Source: Dysgonomonas mossii
GTDB lineage: Bacteria; Bacteroidota; Bacteroidia; Bacteroidales; Dysgonomonadaceae
NCBI RefSeq assembly: GCF_004569505.1
Contig: NZ_SPPK01000002.1
Span: forward strand, 124,001 to 188,000
Direction: 5' to 3'
DNA: 64,000 nt
Made by a program: the position numbers and the translations under genes. The notes under the pieces were generated by a model that worked only from the letters and a program-made list of their open reading frames with translations, ran no database searches and was not told the DNA's origin. This document shows, in pieces, positions 7,616 through 15,882 of the stretch (the first letter of the stretch is position 1; each line of letters begins with the position of its first letter).

Positions 7616-9595
7616 CTATATATTTTGAATAAATGATACTAGGTTCGTATCTCGTTCAATCTCGAGTTTCTTTCGTAAACGCTGCCGTGCTTTTTTGAGT
7701 GCTTCCTCCGATTGGAATGTTATTTGTGCTATTTGTTTGTTCGTCATATTCAATTTCAGAAATACGCATAGCTTACGTTCGTTCTGAGTCAGCATTGGAA
7801 AATGGTCATTAAGATTTTTATAAAATGAAGGATGCACCTTTTGAAATAAAATCTCAAACTCTTCCCAGTTGGAGTTATATGTCTGTGACCTATAATCGAA
7901 AATCAAAGATTTTATATCGTCTCTTACTTCAGGGGGCGTGTTCTTCTCAATATTCTCTAGCATCTTTATGCTGCGCACGTCACGCTCGGCAGTTTGTACA
8001 AGTTTAAGGGTTGCTGAGGTCATTTCCTTCTGATTTTTCTCCAGTTCAGCATTGATCTCTTCCAACTCTAACCGAAGAAGCTGCTTTTTCAGCCTATACG
8101 AACGGGTAGTCATTATAACGAGTAACAATAAAAGAACGAAGGCTACAATCAAGAAGAGAATGACAGCCCGTTGGCTTTTTATTTTTAACCCTTTATTCTG
8201 TGCTTCTATTTCGTAGACTTGTTTTGCCTTATCGTATTTATAAGCACTCTCTAAGTCTGCAAGTTTCTTTATATTATTTTCGTTGAATATACTGTCGTTG
8301 TATAATTTATATAGCACATGATTCTGATATGCTGCCTGATAATTATTTGTTGCGGCATAAATCTCCGATAGCTGTCCATAAATCTCTTTTTGAAGATTCA
8401 GTAATTTCAACTCATTGGCTATCTTCAGCCCTTTTTGGGAATAGTCTAATGCTTCGGCATAACGTTTTTCTTGAATATAGATCAATCCCATTTTTACCCA
8501 TATCTCAGCTTTTGCTCGCTTTAAATCTATTTTTTCGGCAAGATGAAATGCTTCATTGAAATGATCAAGTGCTTTAGTAAATTCTTTCTCACGGGTATAT
8601 ATAGTACCCATGTTGACTAAAATGTTAATAGTCAAGCTTAGCTTACTATTACCTCCAATTTTTAAAGATTTTTCATAGTATTCCAACGCGCGAGGATCAT
8701 TCATGTTCATATATATATGACCTATGTTAGCCAAACATGAGGATATCTTAAAATTATCTTTTATGTCTTCGGAAATCTTTAATGCTTTTTGAAGATAATT
8801 GAGGGCGTCTTTATATTCTCTTTGGTCGGATTGGATTCCGGCAATATTAACAAAATTGGCCACCATTGCTGATTTATCACGGAGCTGCTCGTTAATCTTC
8901 AGAGCCTTCAAATGACATTCGAGTGCTACCGCATAGTTACTTTGAGTGCCATAGATCCACGCTAAATTGTTTAATGCTTTTGACAGAACGGGATAATCCT
9001 TTAGTTCTTCTGCCAAGAGAATGGCTCTTTCGAGTATTTCGATAGCTTTTATATATTCTCCTTTTGTACTATGGCTTCGTGCTGCATTAACGAGGCATTT
9101 CAGTAAAAGGCTCTTATCATTTATTTCATTCGCTATTTTAAGAGCACGTTCGTATGATTCATCACTTTTGGGGATGTCACCAAGTTCCTTGTATACGTTT
9201 CCTATTGCAATCAGACAATTGCATATTACCGTTTGTTCTTTGATGACTTCTGCCATCACAAGGCTTTGTCGAAAATAATTGAGAGAGGATTGTTTGTCGC
9301 TTTTAATATAAGCTAATCCGGTTACCCACAGGCTGACGGCCTTCCCCTTAGTGTAATTCAAACGATCTGATATCAGGGCTGATTCAGAGGCATATTTCAT
9401 TGCTTTTGGGGTATCTTTCGAATATATAATGTAACCTATTTCATTCATTATGTCTACTTTCTCCCGATTATTTGAAGAGTACCGTCTCAGTACATTCTCA
9501 AGGCTATCCACCTTTTGCATTTGAGCAGAAAGAGTTTGAAAAAAGGTTAATACAAAGAATAGAAATAGAGAGGGAAAACTCAATCTGTTTCTCAT
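7616..9595 (-). CDS. TPR-repeat membrane protein with C-terminal LuxR-like HTH
   Basis: A 659-residue regulator of a layout common in Bacteroidetes. An N-terminal signal/anchor (FPSLFLFFVLTFFQ) precedes at least eight tetratricopeptide repeats, such as CLIAIGNVYKELGD and NLAWIYGTQSNY. These should lie outside the cytoplasm. One transmembrane helix (VILFLIVAFVLLLLLVIM) follows near residue 475, then a cytoplasmic coiled coil. The C-terminal 58 residues hold a LuxR-type helix-turn-helix (LTQNERKLCVFLKLNMTNKQ). The ATG at 9595 is preferred to an in-frame TTG at 9607. The signal sensed is unknown. It stands alone, with its own terminator. Confidence 0.8.
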   Translation of the reverse strand: MRNRLSFPSLFLFFVLTFFQTLSAQMQKVDSLENVLRRYSSNNREKVDIMNEIGYIIYSKDTPKAMKYASESALISDRLNYTKGKAVSLWVTGLAYIKSDKQSSLNYFRQSLVMAEVIKEQTVICNCLIAIGNVYKELGDIPKSDESYERALKIANEINDKSLLLKCLVNAARSHSTKGEYIKAIEILERAILLAEELKDYPVLSKALNNLAWIYGTQSNYAVALECHLKALKINEQLRDKSAMVANFVNIAGIQSDQREYKDALNYLQKALKISEDIKDNFKISSCLANIGHIYMNMNDPRALEYYEKSLKIGGNSKLSLTINILVNMGTIYTREKEFTKALDHFNEAFHLAEKIDLKRAKAEIWVKMGLIYIQEKRYAEALDYSQKGLKIANELKLLNLQKEIYGQLSEIYAATNNYQAAYQNHVLYKLYNDSIFNENNIKKLADLESAYKYDKAKQVYEIEAQNKGLKIKSQRAVILFLIVAFVLLLLLVIMTTRSYRLKKQLLRLELEEINAELEKNQKEMTSATLKLVQTAERDVRSIKMLENIEKNTPPEVRDDIKSLIFDYRSQTYNSNWEEFEILFQKVHPSFYKNLNDHFPMLTQNERKLCVFLKLNMTNKQIAQITFQSEEALKKARQRLRKKLEIERDTNLVSFIQNI

Positions 9596-9916
9596 ATGGC
9601 TAAACAAGGTTAGAATTTAAATTATACATCAACGATACGATAATTGGTACTGATAAAACCGACTCCTGATATATTTTTAAGAATGTAAATACACAACAGG
9701 CTTTTCTTATTTTTTCCGATAGATAATTCATAATGTGAATGCAGAGTGAAGCACATTTATAGAACTGTTGTTGTGAATTTGTTGTAAAGTTAAGCTTTTG
9801 TATAATTTTAGACAATGTTTCTCATTGAAATAGGTATATGTAAAAACAAAAAAGCTTACGGTTTTATTTTCCTTCTTTCACTTGATTTTGAAAGTCAATT
9901 TTAGAGAACTAATTAA
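9596..9916. other. Intergenic stretch without a recognisable gene
   Basis: AT-rich sequence upstream of the TPR regulator. A short minus-strand frame here has no recognisable similarity or start signal and overlaps the regulator start. The regulator promoter should be within it, but no convincing box was found. Confidence 0.4.
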
Positions 9917-10078
9917 TCAGGACTTATCACTTCGGCACATACAGTCAAAGGATTAGGCTTTGACGAAGTAATTGCCCTTTTTGTAAACAAATCGAATTAC
10001 CAAACAGAAATAGATCGCAGCACGTTTTGTGTTGCTCTTACACGAACTATGCACCAATTAAGGCTGATATGTGAGGAG
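9917..10078 (+). pseudogene. Fragment of a UvrD/HelD-type helicase C-terminal domain
   Basis: Translation from 9917 gives SGLITSAHTVKGLGFDEV and, further on, DRSTFCVALTRTMHQLRLI. These are the two last conserved helicase motifs of the UvrD C-terminal domain: the T-H-x-x-K-G-L-x-F-D motif V and the V-A-L-T-R-A-M motif VI. A stop codon at 9914 and the lack of any upstream helicase sequence show that about 50 residues of a much larger protein survive. The frame stays open downstream to 10294, but that part runs antisense into the neighbouring receptor gene and carries no helicase motif. The fragment is probably a relic of a deleted helicase gene. Confidence 0.65.
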
Positions 10079-10174
10079 ATATGTCAGAGTTTCTGGTATA
10101 ATCTACATAGTTTGTTTTATTTAACAATTCTACATCGCTCAATAAAACAAACTATGCTCAATGAAAGGAATAGC

Positions 10175-12505
10175 CTAAAATTCAATCTTATAGCTAATGT
10201 TTGGGATAATAACAGCCTCTCTTTCGGGATCTACCAAATGCGTCTTAAAGTTGTAGCGATGACCTTGATAGTCTTTGTAGCTAGTTGCATTTAGCACTTT
10301 AATTGCAAACTCATGAGATAAACTCTTCTTATTGATTTTGTAGCTTACATTAAAGTGTAGAAGAAATGCCGGGGATAATTGTTTCGAAAAGGCTTTGCTC
10401 TCATCATAAATAGCATCTTCCTCCTTCTGAGATGCATCCAGATTAATAGGCGAGTATCTGTCTCCTCCTTGATAAGATAATCGAATATTAGCATTGAACA
10501 TATTTTGTTTACTGCGTCCTACCATCCACTCTTTTCCTGCTAATGCATTGAATACAAAGTTTCGGTTATACCTTGTATTTCTCCATTTGTTATCTCCTGC
10601 TTTGTAACGAGAATCAAAGAGAGATCCGGTGAACATATAGTAATAACCATCTGACATATACCGTTCAAAGGTTATATCAATACCATAATTGACTCCTTTT
10701 CCCTTATTCGAAAGCTTATTGGTTATGAACCAATCATTTTGAAGGTTTATAAAGGAAAATGTACTATCTCTTATAATAGGAACACTGTATAGTTGTTGAA
10801 AATAAGGTTCGATTTTTAGATGATAATCATTTCCAATATTAAGATCATAAGACAGGACTATATGATGAGCTTTTGTAAAATCCATATTTTTGTTAATAAG
10901 TTCACCCTCTTTCGACCTGGTAAAGTAATAATTCAACATTTCGAGCCTGCTATGTAGCCCATATGAAAGAGCTAAAGATTGATTTGGTCTAAATTTCCAT
11001 GATAATGCTGCTCTGGGCTCTATCGTATAATTATTATTGAGTGTGAATAATTGCGTATTTATACCAAGATTAAGCGTCCATTGATCTGAAAATTGGAACG
11101 ATGAGTTCGTATATGCAGACAATAGAGAGCTGAAACCTGATTCATCGGTTATCGTATTCATTGGTTGTTGATGCGTCGCTTCTTTTAAGAGTAGATTATA
11201 TTTAAGCCCTGTAACCCTTATTCCCGTTTTATTGGTATGTATCCTACTGTATTTCTTATTTAGCGATGAAGCGAATACAAAGTTCCAATTGGTAGACTTG
11301 ATTAAGTTTTGTGGAATAGGTTTTACATTCGCATTCATTCTTTCAGTATGCATATCAAGACCGCTCACTGTAGTAGCCAAAGTTGTTTTAAAGGTTGCAT
11401 TGTTCCACACTCTTAGTTTGTGATTCAGACCAAAAGCACCCATATATTGTTTTACATCCTGATCTTCTTTATCCTGCATATATTCCCATTTACTAGGATC
11501 GGTTTCTGCCTTTTGCCCCGAGCGATCAATCAAGCCTACTCCCCAGATGGAAAATACACCGGCACTTTTGGTTGGGAAGTTAAGCTTGAAAGATAAGTCC
11601 TGATATTTTGTATTCTCTGCATCTTCGGGTAGCATAGAAGAGAGCAGTCCTAGTGTTGAATACCGGTAATTGAATATATAAGAAGAATTGCTCCCTTTCT
11701 TGAATGGGCCTTCGGAAGCAACATCTATTCCCACTAAACCGAGTTGTACTGTATTTTCTCGTTTCTGGTTGTTTCCTGTACGTAAATTCATATCCAATAC
11801 CCCTGATAAAGCATTTGAGTATTCGGCAGGGAATGCACCTGTCATAAAATCAGAATTGCCTAGCACAAAACTGCTTAATGCCGATAGCCCTCCTCCTCCG
11901 AAAGTAGTTACTTCTGCAAAGTGGTTCGGATTGGGGATTTCAACATCTTCCATTCTCCATTGTAGAAATTTAGGTGCATTTCCTCTGACAACAATACCAT
12001 TATTCCCTACACTGCTTGTTACACCTGCAAAAGATGTTGCTAATCTAGCCGGATCATCGAAACCTCCTGCGTACCGGCTTGCTTCTTCTACACTCAACAT
12101 ACGGGCACTGCCTAATGCCATATTATTTAAGGGTTGTGACTTATTTATCTGAGGAGTGACAACAATCTCATCGAGTTGTTTCGAGTTTTCGACCATTGCA
12201 ATTTCCAGATACAATTCTTTAGACGAAGACAGTAATTGCTCTTTTATTATAATAGGATTATAGCCGATTAATGTCACCTGAATATCATAACGTCCTATAG
12301 GAACATTTTGTATTTTAAATTGTCCTAAGCTATCTGTACTTACACCTAAGGGGATTTTACTATTTAGTACAGCTACAGTTGCATATTCAATAGGGTTATT
12401 CGATTCTTTGTCATATACCACACCTCGTATATTCTGAGATGATTGTGCATATAATATACCTAACGACAGGACGTTTAATAAAAGAAATAGTAACGTTTTG
12501 TTCAT
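10175..12505 (-). CDS. TonB-dependent outer-membrane receptor with carboxypeptidase-like N-domain
   Basis: A 776-residue outer-membrane protein. The signal peptide (MNKTLLFLLLNVLSLGILYA) is followed by a carboxypeptidase-regulatory-like beta sandwich (IRGVVYDKESNNPIEYATV), a plug domain (DPARLATSFAGVTSS, IVVRGNAPKFLQWRMEDVEI) and a beta barrel ending in NISYKIEF with a terminal Phe. It is shorter than SusC proteins and has no SusD partner nearby, so glycan uptake is not indicated; an iron complex, peptide or other ligand is possible. The start at 12505 gives a clean signal peptide; an in-frame TTG lies 27 bases upstream. It is divergent from a LuxR-type regulator gene. Confidence 0.85.
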   Translation of the reverse strand: MNKTLLFLLLNVLSLGILYAQSSQNIRGVVYDKESNNPIEYATVAVLNSKIPLGVSTDSLGQFKIQNVPIGRYDIQVTLIGYNPIIIKEQLLSSSKELYLEIAMVENSKQLDEIVVTPQINKSQPLNNMALGSARMLSVEEASRYAGGFDDPARLATSFAGVTSSVGNNGIVVRGNAPKFLQWRMEDVEIPNPNHFAEVTTFGGGGLSALSSFVLGNSDFMTGAFPAEYSNALSGVLDMNLRTGNNQKRENTVQLGLVGIDVASEGPFKKGSNSSYIFNYRYSTLGLLSSMLPEDAENTKYQDLSFKLNFPTKSAGVFSIWGVGLIDRSGQKAETDPSKWEYMQDKEDQDVKQYMGAFGLNHKLRVWNNATFKTTLATTVSGLDMHTERMNANVKPIPQNLIKSTNWNFVFASSLNKKYSRIHTNKTGIRVTGLKYNLLLKEATHQQPMNTITDESGFSSLLSAYTNSSFQFSDQWTLNLGINTQLFTLNNNYTIEPRAALSWKFRPNQSLALSYGLHSRLEMLNYYFTRSKEGELINKNMDFTKAHHIVLSYDLNIGNDYHLKIEPYFQQLYSVPIIRDSTFSFINLQNDWFITNKLSNKGKGVNYGIDITFERYMSDGYYYMFTGSLFDSRYKAGDNKWRNTRYNRNFVFNALAGKEWMVGRSKQNMFNANIRLSYQGGDRYSPINLDASQKEEDAIYDESKAFSKQLSPAFLLHFNVSYKINKKSLSHEFAIKVLNATSYKDYQGHRYNFKTHLVDPEREAVIIPNISYKIEF

Positions 12506-12514
12506 GATTTTACC

Positions 12515-12533
12515 TACTTTTGTTTTGTACAAA
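12515..12533. promoter_or_regulatory. Divergent promoter region with TACTTTTG box and TTTGTACAAA palindrome
   Basis: TACTTTTG at 12515-12522 matches the Bacteroidetes -7 consensus for the plus-strand regulator gene. No TTTG box is found at the usual spacing. It abuts the 10-base palindrome TTTGTACAAA (12524-12533), which could be an operator for either gene. This is based on pattern only. Confidence 0.3.
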
Positions 12534-12586
12534 GTAAGAAACTGTCCCTTAGGAGATCAATACTGATTTATCATTATATTGCCCGT

Positions 12587-13324
12587 ATGGAAGATTTACA
12601 GAAGGAACATGCACGGCTTTTATCATTGCAGAGTTTTAATGAAGCTGATCTTGATTACTCTCTACTCGAATATCATAAGCAAATGCTCTCTCATTTGGCT
12701 AAAGTGTCGAATAGCGGGATAACGGTTTTTGATATGTATAAGAGGAAGCATGTATATACATCGTTCAATTTTGGAGGAATATTTGGAGATTGTAAAGAAG
12801 GTATAGATGAGCGTGTGCATCCTGACGATTTACGTTCTTTAATTAGAAACGGCATTGCAGCACTCAAATTTTTACATGCGAATAAAGAAAACTTACAAGA
12901 TTATAAAATGATTTCGGAGTTTCGTATTTGCAACGCTATCGGTCAGTATGTGAGAGTGGTGGAACAATACACCTTATTGGAAAAAGATAAGTCGGGAAAT
13001 GCATGGTTATCGTTAAGTGTTTTGGATTTATCACCAGACCAGAGCTCTTTTAAAACGGTGAGAGGCCATATCTTAAATGTAAAAGAAAATACGTTTTTCC
13101 CTATTGAAAACCTATTGTCTCCAAAAGTATCGGATCTTACCACAAGAGAGATCGCTGTTTTACAGTTAATAAAAGAAGGCTTGCTTAGCAAGGAAATTTC
13201 AGAACAGCTATTTATTAGCGTCCACACCGTTAATACACATAGACAAAGAATATTGGAAAAGTTAGATGTAAGTAATTCTATGGAGGCTGTTAAGTATGCA
13301 TCTGCATTGGGATTGATCAGTTAA
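12587..13324 (+). CDS. PAS-like domain LuxR-family transcriptional regulator
   Basis: A 245-residue cytoplasmic regulator. Residues about 30-160 look like a PAS sensor (GITVFDMYKRKHVYTSFNF, ERVHPDDLRSL, FRICNAIGQYVRVVEQYT). The C-terminus is a LuxR/GerE helix-turn-helix (LTTREIAVLQLIKEG, ISVHTVNTHRQRILEKL). There is no receiver domain, so it is not a phosphorylated response regulator. It is divergent from the TonB-dependent receptor gene across an 81-base gap and is a good candidate for its regulator. The methyltransferase gene 68 bases downstream may be co-transcribed. Confidence 0.85.
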   Translation: MEDLQKEHARLLSLQSFNEADLDYSLLEYHKQMLSHLAKVSNSGITVFDMYKRKHVYTSFNFGGIFGDCKEGIDERVHPDDLRSLIRNGIAALKFLHANKENLQDYKMISEFRICNAIGQYVRVVEQYTLLEKDKSGNAWLSLSVLDLSPDQSSFKTVRGHILNVKENTFFPIENLLSPKVSDLTTREIAVLQLIKEGLLSKEISEQLFISVHTVNTHRQRILEKLDVSNSMEAVKYASALGLIS

Positions 13325-13392
13325 GAAAATTGTAGGGTAGCCTTTTGATATTGAACCTGCACTTATCATGAAAAATAAAGTATAAAGAGATA

Positions 13393-14088
13393 ATGAAGAA
13401 AGATAAAGTAAAAGAGATTTTCGATACTACAGCTGATTCTTACGATAAAACATGGGAGAAGCTTAGCGCCATTAGTAACTCTCTACATCTATTGATGGGA
13501 GCAATCCTTTCTGAGTTGCCTGAAAAAGCGAAAATACTTTGTGTCGGAGCAGGTACGGGAGCTGAAATAATCTATCTGGCTAAAAGGTTTCCAACCTGGG
13601 ACTTTATTGCTGTTGATCCCTCTTCTGCTATGCTTGATGTTTGCCGTACACGTTTGTCTGAGTTAGGAATGGAAGATCGATGTGAATTTTATGCCGATTA
13701 TTTAGAGAATCTATCATTACCCGATACTTATGATGCAGCAACCTCTATTCTTGTTTCACAATTTATAGATGAAAAAGATTCTCGTATTGACTTTTTTAGA
13801 AATATTCAAAGACATCTTAAAAGTAAAGGAATTCTCATAAATGCCGACCTGTCGAATGAAATAGGTTCTTATGAATATGAGCATATATTGGATGTCTGGT
13901 CAAAAATGATGTCGGAGGGAGGTGTTCCGCAAAGCATTGAAAAAATTCGCCAAAGCCATAAGGAGAGAGTTTCATTATTGGCTCAGGAAGAAGTTGCAAA
14001 AATTATACAATCAGCAGGCTTTGAAAGACCTGTACAGTTTTATCAGATGGCATTTATACATGGTTGGTTTTGCCAGAAAAGGGATTGA
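13393..14088 (+). CDS. Class I SAM-dependent methyltransferase
   Basis: A 231-residue soluble methyltransferase. The SAM loop is LCVGAGTGAEIIYLA (about 49-63), strand 2 ends in FIAVDPSSAML, and a later strand reads DAATSILVSQF. The layout resembles tRNA or small-molecule methyltransferases of the type-11/12 folds, but no substrate can be named. It follows the PAS-LuxR gene on the same strand. The integrase stub and tRNA-Val lie just beyond its stop on the other strand, so the 3' side of this gene is an old integration edge. Confidence 0.78.
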   Translation: MKKDKVKEIFDTTADSYDKTWEKLSAISNSLHLLMGAILSELPEKAKILCVGAGTGAEIIYLAKRFPTWDFIAVDPSSAMLDVCRTRLSELGMEDRCEFYADYLENLSLPDTYDAATSILVSQFIDEKDSRIDFFRNIQRHLKSKGILINADLSNEIGSYEYEHILDVWSKMMSEGGVPQSIEKIRQSHKERVSLLAQEEVAKIIQSAGFERPVQFYQMAFIHGWFCQKRD

Positions 14089-14114
14089 TATTAGAAATTA
14101 GGCTTTTTCCTTTT

Positions 14115-14219
14115 TCAAGAATATTCCTTTCCTTGCTTGCAAATACGTAACATGATAGGATATTCACCATTTTTTAATGTCTTAGACTTGTAACAAACTC
14201 CATTAACAGCAGTATTCAT
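14115..14219 (-). pseudogene. N-terminal stub of a tyrosine recombinase (integrase)
   Basis: From the ATG at 14219 the frame reads MNTAVNGVCYKSKTLKNGEY and then PIMLRICKQGKEYS before a TGA. This is the arm-DNA-binding N-terminus typical of Bacteroidetes integrases (kdGeyPImlRi...GkrkY). Only 34 residues remain, where a complete integrase has about 400; the core-binding and catalytic domains with the Arg-His-Arg-Tyr residues are absent. It lies 114 bases from the 3' end of tRNA-Val, the classical position of an integrase next to its attachment site. Confidence 0.65.
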
Positions 14220-14230
14220 AATGTTTTTTC

Positions 14231-14253
14231 GGTTTAAGTCTTGGTTTAAGTCT
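14231..14253. repeat. Tandem 11-base direct repeat beside the integrase stub
   Basis: GGTTTAAGTCT occurs at 14231-14241 and again at 14243-14253. It lies between the start of the integrase fragment and the tRNA gene. Short direct repeats at this place are what arm-type integrase binding sites look like, but function here is inferred. Confidence 0.5.
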
Positions 14254-14284
14254 GACTTTGAAAACCATCGAAAAATAGGAGGGA

Positions 14285-14322
14285 ATAAAAACAAAAAAGA
14301 CTCACGATTTCTCGTAAGTCTT
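14285..14322 (-). terminator. Terminator of tRNA-Val
   Basis: On the minus strand an 11-base stem (AAGACTTACGA with its complement, one G-T pair) with loop GAAA is followed by a T run broken by a single G. It begins about 11 bases after the tRNA. Confidence 0.75.
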
Positions 14323-14332
14323 TGATTTTCCG

Positions 14333-14407
14333 TGGGCGTTGACGGATTCGAACCGCCGACCCTCTGCTTGTAAGGCAGATGCTCTGAACCAGCTGAGCTA
14401 AACGCCC
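14333..14407 (-). tRNA. tRNA-Val (anticodon TAC)
   Basis: A complete 75-base cloverleaf. The acceptor stem is GGGCGTT / AACGCCC with discriminator A. The D arm is GCTCAGCTGGTTCAGAGC. The anticodon stem TCTGC / GCAGA holds the loop CTTACAA, which gives anticodon TAC. The T arm contains GGTTCGAATCC. No CCA is encoded. The integrase stub at its 3' side marks this tRNA as a past integration site. Confidence 0.95.
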
Positions 14408-14440
14408 TTGTTGGGGTTACATTTTCTCTCAAATGCGTGG

Positions 14441-14470
14441 CAAAGGTATGCAATTTTTTTATTCTACAAA
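14441..14470 (-). promoter_or_regulatory. Promoter of tRNA-Val
   Basis: On the minus strand TTTG (14467-14470), an 18-base spacer and TACCTTTG (14441-14448) match the Bacteroidetes primary sigma promoter. Transcription would begin near 14434, about 27 bases before the tRNA. Confidence 0.6.
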
Positions 14471-14579
14471 ACAATTTCCATACATTTTTTAGAAAAAGTA
14501 TCTAAATTTTGATGCGCTATTCAGAGGCTGCTTTTTATTGGTCTATTTTCCAATTATTTACTAAAAATACAACGAATGA

Positions 14580-15767
14580 CTATATTTTTAATTTTATATG
14601 TATTTTTCCCAATAGAGCTGTAATCCCGATAGTCAAAAATGAAAAAATGATACATTTTACTAATCCGATAGGAGAGGTTGTCAGCGATTCGGGAAGAGAA
14701 AATGGCGTTAATACGAAAATAGCATATAAAAAATAAGGGATCAGATAACAGGTAAGCGTGGCAGTCCCTGCCGGTTTTATAATGCCAAACCAAGATGCTT
14801 TGTTCTCGATGTCGGCCAACCAATACATCAATACGTATAAAAGGATGGAAATTCCTGTGCACAAGAATAGCCATGTAGGTGTCGCTTGTATTTTGGAGAT
14901 AATCCAAAAGTTGTGAGCTGCAAATCCGCCTAGAATGAATATAATACCGATAAAGGTCGATGTTAGCATTTTTTTCTTTATGCCGATACCCAGTTCAGAT
15001 TCATTGAAAAGCAGAGATATGAGCATCCCACTCATCGTAAAAGCATGAAAGCATCCATTGCCTGGGATAATTCCATCAAAGATACCCAGCCAATGATTCG
15101 ACCCGCCAATGCACAGTAGTATAAAAGCAAAGAGGGCAACAATGAGGTAACCTTTATTTTTGTTTAGGAATAGATATAAAATAGCACACAGCAAGTATGT
15201 CCATCCGATAAGTCCCAGTATGCCCCACCAGCGAGTTTGAAAAACTCCTCCTTCCGCATCTCTAAACATAAAAGCTAATATAGCTAGAATGACTATGCCT
15301 ATAATTTTCAATCCGGAATATAAATTCTGCCTTGTTTTATTCTCTGTTTTGGGGTATACATTCCAGATAAGGAAAAAAGCCAAAAGCATAATTAGTGTAA
15401 ATATAGGTTTGCTGATGCCTATGCTCGCCGCTACGCCCGATTCAAGGTTTACGGTAAACAAACCCATCACCAAAAGAGCGATAGAACGAATAATGATGTG
15501 CTTCAAAATTCCACTATTCGAATCACCTTTCTTTTTCCTTATCTCAATAGCCAAAGGAATAGACATCCCTAGAATAAAGAGAAACGAAGGAAAAACAATG
15601 TCCGAAAAGCCGAGCATGTCTTCATTCGCTGCCGCATGTTCGAGCCAATGGGGTACATTGCTTACACTCCATAGGTCGTTCACAAAAATCATAAAAAACA
15701 TTGTTAAAGCTCTGTATACATCTATCGATGCTATACGTTTGGGTTTTTCTGTGAGCGCAGAAGTCAT
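14580..15767 (-). CDS. DUF5009 family membrane protein (heparan-alpha-glucosaminide acetyltransferase-like)
   Basis: A 395-residue polytopic membrane protein with about ten to twelve hydrophobic helices. The N-terminus RIASIDVYRALTMFFMIFVN and the segment FPSFLFILGMSIPLAI are the hallmark of the family related to human HGSNAT, which moves acetyl groups across membranes onto glucosamine. Bacteroidales members often sit near glycan-degradation genes. Here the neighbour downstream of its promoter is a GH92 mannosidase. The actual substrate is unknown. A TATCTTTG box precedes it at 15812-15819, so it appears to be transcribed apart from the GH92 gene. Confidence 0.8.
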   Translation of the reverse strand: MTSALTEKPKRIASIDVYRALTMFFMIFVNDLWSVSNVPHWLEHAAANEDMLGFSDIVFPSFLFILGMSIPLAIEIRKKKGDSNSGILKHIIIRSIALLVMGLFTVNLESGVAASIGISKPIFTLIMLLAFFLIWNVYPKTENKTRQNLYSGLKIIGIVILAILAFMFRDAEGGVFQTRWWGILGLIGWTYLLCAILYLFLNKNKGYLIVALFAFILLCIGGSNHWLGIFDGIIPGNGCFHAFTMSGMLISLLFNESELGIGIKKKMLTSTFIGIIFILGGFAAHNFWIISKIQATPTWLFLCTGISILLYVLMYWLADIENKASWFGIIKPAGTATLTCYLIPYFLYAIFVLTPFSLPESLTTSPIGLVKCIIFSFLTIGITALLGKIHIKLKI

Positions 15768-15811
15768 AAAGTGGTCAGATTAGATTATTAAGATTCTATT
15801 TTGCTAAAAAA

Positions 15812-15819
15812 CAAAGATA
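15812..15819 (-). promoter_or_regulatory. -7 box of the DUF5009 gene
   Basis: The minus strand reads TATCTTTG, an exact TAnnTTTG match 45 bases before the start codon. No TTTG is found at the usual upstream distance. The box adjoins the GH92 terminator. Confidence 0.4.
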
Positions 15820-15858
15820 TAAAAAAAGAAAAGCGAAAGTTTATACTTTCGCTTTTCT
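15820..15858 (-). terminator. Terminator of the GH92 gene
   Basis: A perfect 14-base stem (AGAAAAGCGAAAGT and its complement) with loop ATAA (minus strand) is followed on the minus strand by seven T. It lies 25 bases after the stop at 15883. Confidence 0.8.
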
Positions 15859-15882
15859 GATATAAATAATTATTGTATTTGC

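Noticed and set aside
9600..9815. A 71-residue minus-strand frame overlapping the TPR regulator start
   Set aside because: No family similarity, no start signal, and composition like the surrounding AT-rich spacer.
10049..10294. An 81-residue plus-strand frame next to the receptor gene
   Set aside because: Its start is the tail of the helicase relic, and the rest runs antisense to the receptor 3' end; it is not an independent gene.
14115..14474. A 119-residue minus-strand frame covering the integrase stub and tRNA-Val
   Set aside because: Its first two thirds are translation through the tRNA, terminator and promoter; only the segment from the ATG at 14219 has protein similarity.
14554..14907. 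A 117-residue minus-strand frame inside the DUF5009 gene
   Set aside because: It is out of frame with the clear membrane-protein gene that covers the same bases.
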